Positions 7,281-12,906 of a DNA stretch of 12,906 bases are shown piece after piece. The stretch is taken from NCBI GenBank assembly GCA_028819675.1, contig JAPPKT010000473.1:1-12906 (forward strand), written 5' to 3'. The DNA is from Caldilineaceae bacterium (GTDB taxonomy: Bacteria; Chloroflexota; Anaerolineae; Caldilineales; Caldilineaceae). The position numbers were made by a program, and so were the translations under genes. Numbering within the stretch: position 1 is the stretch's first letter; each line of letters opens with the position of its first letter. Under the pieces are notes generated by a model, which saw nothing but the letters and a program-made list of their open reading frames with translations, searched no databases and was not told where the DNA came from.

Positions 7281-7462
7281 AGTGGGTCTTCTTTTCTTTG
7301 GCAACTCGGAAAGTTATCCGATATAGAAACTGCCAAATACCGAATCGTCGTGCTAATTCGGCCTCTACCAGTGGGAAATTGGCCCGCCCTCCTGCACATA
7401 GGTCAGGTTATCCAGACCCGAGTGCGGCATGCCCGGTTACCCTGCAGCCGGAGAAAAGACAG

Positions 7463-7481
7463 CCTTGGCGGCGCGCCAAGG
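7463..7481 (-). terminator. Possible intrinsic terminator after the YfhO-like gene
   Basis: CCTTGGCG and CGCCAAGG form an 8-bp perfect stem with a 3-base loop. On the - strand the stem is followed by CTGTCTTTTCTC, a T-rich but imperfect tail. It lies 266 bases past the YfhO-like stop and 183 bases before the TPR start, so it could separate the two - strand transcripts. Confidence 0.35.
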
Positions 7482-7677
7482 GTGCGCCCCTATTCCCAGC
7501 GAAGGGTAGCTTCCGGGGGCGGCTCGGATGGTTCCGGAGGTCAGCGCTCTCCTGCAACAGGCGCTCTTCGCTATGGTTGAACCTCTCTATTGGCGAATCT
7601 TTATGTGGGTAAGTACCTTGCCCGTTGATGCGAATATCTCACTTTGCGACGCGGGCAGCGGAGAGGAAGAGGATTTC

Positions 7678-7728
7678 GTACTGAAATCGGGCAAATTCTT
7701 GACTGCTATGGGAGGTCGCCAGTTTTGG
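7678..7728 (+). repeat. Diverged direct repeat, copy B
   Basis: Partner of 6497-6547, 37 of 51 bases identical without gaps. Read in the same frame it gives VLKSGKFLTAMGGRQFW, sharing 8 of 17 residues with copy A. It ends 18 bases before the stop codon (7749-7747) of the - strand YfhO-like gene. Confidence 0.6.
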
Positions 7729-7746
7729 GCACTTCTGCCTTTACGC

Positions 7747-10269
7747 TTATGGATTCGATGGCGCCTGGACTTTGCGCTCTCTGGGGGCCAAGAGCCGCCG
7801 CATGCCCAGGCCGGCAAGCAGAAGGAGCCCCACGCCGAAGAGCACGAGCCCGATGCGCCAGCTTTGGGGGGCGTACCAGAGTCGTATTTCCAGCTCTCCG
7901 GCGGGTACGGGGAGTGCCCGGAAGGTGTAGTTGGCCCTCCATACGGGGACGGATCTACCGTTTATGGTCGCGTGCCAACCTGGGAACCAAACTTCGCTGA
8001 TCACGAGATAGCCGGGCCTTTCGGCATGAGCGGCCAGTGTGATCTCGTTGGGGCTGTATGCGAGAACCGATACGGGTCCTGTCGTGCTTGATGGGATTGA
8101 CTCGTCCGTGGTCGCGGGTATGGACGGACTGTCATGGGGCAGGGCGAGGACGACGGTGTGCAGCGGTTCGAACGACGGCTGTTTTATGGCAGCGAGAACG
8201 GCTTCTTCGTCGGGGAGGACCCGGGCTGTGGGAACCAGCCAGGCGCGGGGCAGTGGATCGGGGTTTTGGTAGACGGCGAGGGGGCCGGGGGCGTCGTAGG
8301 CAAGGGTATATTGCTCCGGCAGGGGTGTGCCGTCGCGCACAATTACATAGAGCACGTTGAGAAGGTCATAGATGCGGGTATGGCGGCCGCCGTTGTTCTC
8401 CCAGAGCGTATGCCAGTGCACTAACTCCAGCGGGTTGGAAATGCCCCATACGTCCTGCAGGCCAGCGAGGGCGGCAGTGCTCGGCTGCCACAGATCGAGG
8501 ATGCCGGTACGGGTGTCGATACGGTAGTGGCTAGAAGGTGTGCCGGAATCGTCAGAACAGGACGCAGTTTCGGTAGGGGCGCAGTCAGCTTCTTCGCCGG
8601 CTTGCTCGCGCAGGAAAGCAAAGATTTCCGGATGGCGAAACTTGCTCGTCGGATCATTCCTGCTGGTGTCAATGGTAGCGCCGGCTACGAACAGTTCGAA
8701 TAGAAGGAGGGCAAGAAGGAGCGCGGATACAGTACCGCTCGTAATGCGGTGGCGCCGGTACCAGGCGAGCAGAAGCCGTACAGCAACCCATATGAAGGAG
8801 GCAAGCAGCAGGGCCTGGCCGGCCGTTGATGCGCGCTGCAGTGCAACGGGGTCCCCGTTGAGCGGCCGCGTCGTGACGACAAATAAGGGGACGAGGACGA
8901 GGAGGAGCGCGGGTCCGCTGATGCCTATCACGGAAAGATAGAGTGAGAAATGGGGAGAAAGGGGATTGCCCCTGTTGTTGTCCCGTGGATTCAGCAGAGC
9001 ATCTAACCCGATTGCCGCGAGCACGGACAGTGCCAGCGCCCAGAGGACGATGGATCTGGCCGGTGCCTGGAAGCTTCCATAGACAGGCAGGAACCGTGTC
9101 AGCCATCCGTGCACCGGTGTGTCGCCGCCGAGTGCGGTGACAAAGCCGAACAGAGCCAAAGTCAGCCAGGGAAGCAGTCGACGCCGCCTCTCCGGAATTG
9201 GCAAGAGGAAGGCAGCGGCCGCGAGGAGGAGCGTTACCAGACCAGTGTAGGGCAGCTCGACCCGGTCCCACGAACCCCAATAGGCCGCTGGTCCGCGTCC
9301 GAAGAAGCCGGGTGTCAGCAGGCCGATGATAGCGGGTCCCGGCGCGAGTGAGTAGGATACGGTGTCCTGGTATTCGAATTCTCCTCTTTGGGTGTAAGGG
9401 AGCATTTCGAATGCGGGGAGAAGGATTGGGGCCGAGAGGAAGGCTGTGAGGATGAAGACGGTGAGCGGGTATTGCAGGCCGGTCACAGACTTGCGAAGGG
9501 CTGTCAGGTGGGACCCTGCAGCTAGATTCTGCCAATAGTCAGCTCCCAATCTCCCCATTGCGTAGATTCCCACGATCATGGCCAGATAGTAGCTGCTCTG
9601 GGCGTGGCCGGCGTAGTTGGCCATTGCGAAGAGGGCGGCGGCGACGGCGGCCCAGGTGAGGCTGCGGCGTGTGAGGGCGCGGTGGCAGGCGGTGAGGATC
9701 CAGCCGCTCCACGCGAGGACGGCGATGAGATTGAGATTGCCGAGATGAATGAAGAGGACGTCGCAGAGGCCGAAGGCGAGACCGGCGAGGAGTGCGGCGG
9801 GCCGGCTACAGCCGAGGGTGCGCGACAGCGTGTAGACGCCGAGCGCAGCCCACCAGAGATGGCCAATGCTGAGCAGCTGCATCCAGCGATAGTCGAAGGC
9901 GGGATTGAGCAGGAAGAGCAGCAGGTTGGGGGGATAGAGGAATCCGGCCTGAATGTCGGTGATGAAAGGCGCGCCGCCGTAGAGGTGGGGATTCCAGAGA
10001 GGCAGTTGTCCCTGGCTGATGGTGCGGGCGGCGAAGCGGTAGATGGGGAAGAGGAAGCTGACCAGGTCGCCGCCGTTTGCGGGCTGGTAGACGGCGCCGC
10101 TGATGGTGCGTCCGAAGAAGGCTGCGAACATTGCCGCCAGCAGGACTGCGGACAGCAGATCCCACCGTCGATCGTCACGGTGACGTGTAAGCCATACCGT
10201 TGCACCGGCCCAGAGCAGAACAGTAAGAAGCCCGATGCTGACGGGCAGGAATGCTGTAAGAGCTGTCAT
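7747..10269 (-). CDS. YfhO-type multi-pass membrane protein (GT-C-like)
   Basis: 840 residues from ATG 10269; no clear Shine-Dalgarno sequence. About a dozen hydrophobic segments fill residues 5-530, starting with 8-27 and 38-56. After the first pair comes GGDLVSFLFPIYRF (66-79), whose D68 is in the place of the conserved first-loop acidic residue of GT-C enzymes. The hallmark PLWNPHLYGGAPFITDIQAG (90-109) and LYPPNLLLFLL (111-121) follow, then FIHLGNLNLIAVLAWSGW (173-190). Residues about 535-750 form an extracytoplasmic region. RPGYLVISEVWFPGWHATIN (751-770), with WRANYTFRALPVPAG after it, is the typical C-terminal YfhO beta domain. A last helix (806-824) and a basic tail end the protein. 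The family is thought to act in transfer or modification of cell-surface sugars, as B. subtilis YfhO does for lipoteichoic acid; the substrate here is unknown. It is transcribed divergently from the amidohydrolase. Its last codons lie beside repeat B. Confidence 0.9.
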   Translation of the reverse strand: MTALTAFLPVSIGLLTVLLWAGATVWLTRHRDDRRWDLLSAVLLAAMFAAFFGRTISGAVYQPANGGDLVSFLFPIYRFAARTISQGQLPLWNPHLYGGAPFITDIQAGFLYPPNLLLFLLNPAFDYRWMQLLSIGHLWWAALGVYTLSRTLGCSRPAALLAGLAFGLCDVLFIHLGNLNLIAVLAWSGWILTACHRALTRRSLTWAAVAAALFAMANYAGHAQSSYYLAMIVGIYAMGRLGADYWQNLAAGSHLTALRKSVTGLQYPLTVFILTAFLSAPILLPAFEMLPYTQRGEFEYQDTVSYSLAPGPAIIGLLTPGFFGRGPAAYWGSWDRVELPYTGLVTLLLAAAAFLLPIPERRRRLLPWLTLALFGFVTALGGDTPVHGWLTRFLPVYGSFQAPARSIVLWALALSVLAAIGLDALLNPRDNNRGNPLSPHFSLYLSVIGISGPALLLVLVPLFVVTTRPLNGDPVALQRASTAGQALLLASFIWVAVRLLLAWYRRHRITSGTVSALLLALLLFELFVAGATIDTSRNDPTSKFRHPEIFAFLREQAGEEADCAPTETASCSDDSGTPSSHYRIDTRTGILDLWQPSTAALAGLQDVWGISNPLELVHWHTLWENNGGRHTRIYDLLNVLYVIVRDGTPLPEQYTLAYDAPGPLAVYQNPDPLPRAWLVPTARVLPDEEAVLAAIKQPSFEPLHTVVLALPHDSPSIPATTDESIPSSTTGPVSVLAYSPNEITLAAHAERPGYLVISEVWFPGWHATINGRSVPVWRANYTFRALPVPAGELEIRLWYAPQSWRIGLVLFGVGLLLLAGLGMRRLLAPRERKVQAPSNP

Positions 10270-10403
10270 GGAGCGAAGCTGAAGAATCCAGGGCTGAGCG
10301 ATGACGAACAGCCGGCTTGCGATGCCGCTCTTGCTGAAAGCAGTAATTGGCTTGCCAGTACCAGTTCAGAAGTTACCTTTACAGTGGCGCTCCGGCGGCT
10401 GTA

Positions 10404-10412
10404 TGGTATAAC
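10404..10412 (+). promoter_or_regulatory. Extended -10 promoter candidate of the amidohydrolase gene
   Basis: TGGTATAAC carries the TGn extension and a 5-of-6 -10 hexamer. TTTACA at 10378-10383 is too far (23 bases) to be a normal -35. The predicted leader is about 80 bases and includes the hairpin at 10450-10471. The complement of the same AT-rich spot (TGTTATACC) could also act as an extended -10 for the divergent YfhO-like gene. Confidence 0.4.
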
Positions 10413-10449
10413 AGATGAAGAACGATCAAAAGGAATTGGTGGCTTGAAA

Positions 10450-10471
10450 AAAAAGGGCGAGCAGCCTTTTT
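10450..10471 (+). terminator. Terminator-like hairpin in the amidohydrolase leader
   Basis: AAAAAGGGC (10450-10458) pairs with GCCTTTTT (10464-10471) around a 5-base loop with one bulged G. An A-run precedes it and five T end it. It lies between the predicted promoter and the start codon, 27 bases before GTG 10498. It may be a leader attenuator or a weak bidirectional terminator. The G+C core is only three pairs. Confidence 0.35.
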
Positions 10472-10487
10472 GGTGTTGATCACAGTT

Positions 10488-10491
10488 GGAG
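10488..10491 (+). promoter_or_regulatory. Ribosome binding site favouring GTG 10498
   Basis: GGAG lies 6 bases before GTG 10498 and just inside the alternative TTG at 10486, which has no Shine-Dalgarno sequence of its own. Confidence 0.45.
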
Positions 10492-10497
10492 CGAATT

Positions 10498-12102
10498 GTG
10501 CAGGCGGATCTGGTGTTATTCAACGGCAACATCCATACGATGGACGCGGGGCGACGTCGGGTTTCGGCAGTGGCGATCGCGGGGGACCGCTTTGTGGCTA
10601 CAGGAAGCGATAGCGAAATGCGGTCGCTGCTGGCGCCGGGAGGACGGGATGTTGATTTGCGGGGCGCGACGGTCGTGCCCGGTTTCATTGACGCCCACAT
10701 CCACTTTCTTTCCTATGGCTTGAGTCTGCAGGAGATCGATCTGAGCGGCGTCGGGACTCTGTCTTCAGCGCTGGAGAAGGTCGGACAGCGGGCTGCGGAT
10801 GCGGCGCCCGGTCAGTGGCTGACGGGCCGGGGCTGGGACCAGTCGGTGTGGGAGGGCGGCGCGTTTCCTGCGGCTGCGCAGTTGGACGCGGTGACGGCGG
10901 AGCATCCGGTTTACCTTGCTCGCAAGTGCGGACACGCGGCGTGGGTGAACAGTATGGCGTTGGAACGAGCTGGGATCACGTCCCATACGGAAGACCCGGA
11001 CGGCGGCGAGATTGTTCGCGATGGGGCGGGTAAGCCGACGGGCATTCTGTTGGAAAGGGCGATGGAGCTGGCGTTTCCGTGCATGGCCGAGCCTGCGGAC
11101 GGGGAGGCGGTGGCGGCGGTGCGGCAGGCGCAGGACGTGGTCAACCGCATGGGGATCGTGGGCGTGCACACTAAGGAGGCGGCGGCCTCTTTGCGCGCAT
11201 TTCAACAGCTGCGCGCGGAGGGAGATCTTACGCTGCGCACTGTGGCACAGATTCCCGTGACAGAGCTGGATAGCGCAATCCGGCTGGGTTTGCGCACAGG
11301 GCTTGGCGATGAGTTTTTGCGCATCGGCGGGGTGAAGGTCTTCAGCGACGGTGCGCTGGGGCCGAGGACGGCGTGGATGCTGGCGCCGTACGACGGCGAG
11401 CCGGACAATGTGGGCATCGCGGTGACCGGGGCTGAGGAGATGGCTGACATTATTGCCAGGACGACGGACGCGGGACTGGCGGTGGTCACGCACGCGATTG
11501 GCGACAGGGCGAATCGGATGGTGCTGGACGCGCTGGAGGCGAGCCGCCGGGCCGGTCGGGGGCTGCACTTGCGGCACCGGATCGAGCACGCACAGGTGCT
11601 GGCTGTGGAGGACATTGCCCGTTTTGCCGAGCTGGACATCATTGCGTCGGTGCAGCCGATCCACGCCACGCAGGACATGCTTCTGGCCGACAGATATTGG
11701 GGGGAGCGGAGCCGGTATGCCTACGCGTTCCGGAGTCTGTGGGACAGCGGGGCGAAACTGGCCTTCGGATCGGACGCGCCGGTGGAGACGCCGGACGTGA
11801 TCCAGGGGATTCATGCGGCGGTTACGCGGATGCGGGCGGACGGAAGCCCCGGCGGTGAGGGCTGGTATCCGGAGGAGAGGCTGACCGTGGAGGAGGCGGT
11901 GTGGGGATATACGGTCGGCGCGGCTTACGCGGGCGGGACGGAGAGCAGCCAGGGCAGCATCACGCCGGGCAAGTTGGCAGACCTGGTGGTGCTGTCGCAG
12001 GATATTTTCACGATCCATCCGATGGCGATATTGGAGACGGACGTGGAGGCTACGCTGTTTGGCGGTGCGTTTGTGTGGGGGGAACCGGCATTGTTAGCAT
12101 GA
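10498..12102 (+). CDS. YtcJ-like amidohydrolase (amidohydrolase family 3)
   Basis: 534 residues from GTG 10498 (538 from TTG 10486). The protein starts MQADLVLFNGNIHTMD, the usual opening beta sandwich. The metal motif is GFIDAHIHF (H67 and H69). KVFSDGALGPRTAW follows GG, with K280 at the bridging-lysine position of the family. Later ligands are in THAIGDRAN (H332), RHRIEHAQ (H364) and FGSDAPVETPD (D426). The TIM barrel is closed by GSITPGKLADLVVLSQDIFT near the C-terminus. Length and motifs match YtcJ/LAF3-type cytoplasmic metal-dependent hydrolases acting on amide or ester bonds; the natural substrate is generally unknown. An extended -10 and a terminator-like hairpin precede it. The DUF4037 gene starts 71 bases after its stop. 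A link to the amidase at 5033 is possible in theme (amide hydrolysis), but the genes are distant. Confidence 0.94.
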   Translation: MQADLVLFNGNIHTMDAGRRRVSAVAIAGDRFVATGSDSEMRSLLAPGGRDVDLRGATVVPGFIDAHIHFLSYGLSLQEIDLSGVGTLSSALEKVGQRAADAAPGQWLTGRGWDQSVWEGGAFPAAAQLDAVTAEHPVYLARKCGHAAWVNSMALERAGITSHTEDPDGGEIVRDGAGKPTGILLERAMELAFPCMAEPADGEAVAAVRQAQDVVNRMGIVGVHTKEAAASLRAFQQLRAEGDLTLRTVAQIPVTELDSAIRLGLRTGLGDEFLRIGGVKVFSDGALGPRTAWMLAPYDGEPDNVGIAVTGAEEMADIIARTTDAGLAVVTHAIGDRANRMVLDALEASRRAGRGLHLRHRIEHAQVLAVEDIARFAELDIIASVQPIHATQDMLLADRYWGERSRYAYAFRSLWDSGAKLAFGSDAPVETPDVIQGIHAAVTRMRADGSPGGEGWYPEERLTVEEAVWGYTVGAAYAGGTESSQGSITPGKLADLVVLSQDIFTIHPMAILETDVEATLFGGAFVWGEPALLA

Positions 12103-12173
12103 GTGGTTTGGCATAGACAATGAGAGAGTGTGGTTGGCTCGGCGGACTATCCTTTGAAGCGGCGCTGTAGAGA

Positions 12174-12906
12174 ATGGCGTTTATCCCCGGCCTGGAATTG
12201 AGCGGACGGTTTTATTGGGAGGCGGTGCGGCCTGTGCTTGAGAGGTCATGGCCCGGCCTGCCGCATGCCGCTGCCTTGATTGGGGCCGGCTCGGAGACGC
12301 TTGGGTTCGACGACGAGATGTCGACGGACCATGGTTGGGGGCCGCGGCTGCAGCTTTTTCTGCGACCGGAGGACTGGGAGACTCAGGCTGAAGATATCGA
12401 CGCGGCGTTGCGTGATGGATTGCCGCACAGTTTTCTGGGTTACCCGACGAATTTCAGTGAACCGAACCCCGATGACAACGGGGTCCAGCTGCTGGAGGCC
12501 ACGGAGAGCGGGCCGGTAAATCACAGGGTGGAAACGCAGACGATCGGCGGGTTTTTCTGCGGGTACCTGAATTTTGACGTCAGCAGAGAGATCAGGACGG
12601 CGGACTGGCTGACTTTTCCCCAGCAGAAGCTGCGGACGATCGCGGCAGGCGGGATCTTTCACGACAGTATCGGGCTGGAGAGCGTACGGGCGCGGTTCAG
12701 ATGGTATCCGCCGGATGTGTGGCGTTATCTGCTGGCTGCGGGTTGGGCTCGCATCGGGCAGGAGGAACATTTGATGGGGCGGGCGGGCCTGGTGGGCGAC
12801 GAGCTGGGCTCGGGGTTGATCGGGTCGCGGCTGGTCCGGGACGTGATGCGACTGTGTTTTCTGATGGAAAGGCAGTATGCGCCGTATGCCAAGTGGTTTG
12901 GGTCGG
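12174..12906 (+). CDS. DUF4037-like putative nucleotidyltransferase, 3' end cut by window
   Basis: The frame from ATG 12174 stays open for 244 codons to the window edge, so the C-terminus is missing. An in-frame TAG at 12168-12170 rules out an earlier start. The ribosome binding site is weak (GTAGAGA region). Residues 34-56 read ALIGAGSETLGFDDEMSTDH followed by GWG. This is the glycine-serine turn with downstream acidic residues of a nucleotidyltransferase fold, as in DUF4037 proteins. AGGIFHDSIGLESVRARFRW, then PPDVWRYLLAAGW, and RLVRDVMRLCFLMERQYAPY match the helical part of that family as I know it. It is presumably a soluble enzyme, perhaps related to aminoglycoside- or tRNA-type nucleotidyltransferases; the substrate is unknown. 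Confidence 0.82.
   Translation, partial: MAFIPGLELSGRFYWEAVRPVLERSWPGLPHAAALIGAGSETLGFDDEMSTDHGWGPRLQLFLRPEDWETQAEDIDAALRDGLPHSFLGYPTNFSEPNPDDNGVQLLEATESGPVNHRVETQTIGGFFCGYLNFDVSREIRTADWLTFPQQKLRTIAAGGIFHDSIGLESVRARFRWYPPDVWRYLLAAGWARIGQEEHLMGRAGLVGDELGSGLIGSRLVRDVMRLCFLMERQYAPYAKWFGS

Larger units (their letters stand above)
7305..7746. other. Gene-poor region between the TPR remnant and the YfhO-like gene
   Basis: 442 bases without a supportable gene. It holds a strong GC hairpin (7463-7481) and repeat copy B (7678-7728). The open frame through it on the + strand continues into DNA antisense to the YfhO-like gene and looks like a shadow. An AT-rich patch at about 7310-7330 could hold the promoter of the TPR remnant (TATATC on the - strand), but no -35 matches. 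Confidence 0.5.

Noticed and set aside
7528..8091. + strand frame running through repeat B into the YfhO-like region
   Set aside because: Most of it is antisense to well-supported YfhO-family sequence. Only the repeat-containing part is non-overlapping, and no homology is recognised.
10765..12018. Long 417-codon open frame on the - strand opposite the amidohydrolase
   Set aside because: Its translation is rich in Arg, His and Pro without any domain pattern. The + strand frame carries all the amidohydrolase metal motifs, so this is a high-GC shadow.
1..12906. CRISPR array, prophage, integrase or insertion sequence
   Set aside because: No regularly spaced repeats, transposase or integrase motifs, or paired terminal repeats with target duplications were seen.

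Overview
The window is a GC-rich bacterial chromosome segment. It holds eight well-supported protein genes, one small probable membrane-protein gene and one broken TPR-protein gene. The gene content suggests a member of the Chloroflexota (Caldilinea/Anaerolinea-like): a bacterial ArsA-type ATPase carrying an HSP20-like domain, a stand-alone LON-domain protein, TruD, a YfhO-type multi-membrane protein and a DUF4037 protein, on a high-GC background with many GTG starts. This assignment is an inference from content and style. No rRNA or marker gene is present to prove it.

Left block (about 187-5950, all + strand): an anchored hypothetical protein, an ArsA/Get3-family ATPase with a C-terminal HSP20-like domain, a class I SAM methyltransferase, tRNA pseudouridine synthase TruD, a LON substrate-binding-domain protein and an acetamidase/formamidase. 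Gaps are 56-128 bases. Recognisable -10 boxes precede the ATPase and truD (an extended -10), with a weaker one before the amidase. The block therefore looks like a run of short units rather than one tight operon. ATPase and methyltransferase (56 bases apart) and truD and the LON gene (63 bases apart) are the pairs most likely to be co-transcribed.

Middle block (about 5951-7746) is gene-poor and looks degraded. It contains a purine-rich tract, inverted repeats, a 57-residue two-helix membrane protein on the - strand, and a - strand TPR-protein gene interrupted by one in-frame TGA. Two diverged copies of a 51-base direct repeat lie in its intergenic spaces (6497-6547 and 7678-7728, 37 of 51 identical). 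The second copy ends 18 bases short of the 3' end of the next gene's stop codon.

Right block (7747-12906): a large - strand YfhO-like membrane protein is divergent from a + strand YtcJ-like amidohydrolase whose leader carries an extended -10 and a terminator-like hairpin. A DUF4037 putative nucleotidyltransferase follows and runs off the right edge.

Most genes are ordinary housekeeping or catabolic genes. I see no CRISPR array, defence island, prophage or complete insertion sequence. The most notable items are the diverged repeat pair, the single-stop TPR pseudogene, and the placement of an ArsA/Get3-family ATPase next to a protein with a single C-terminal membrane segment.
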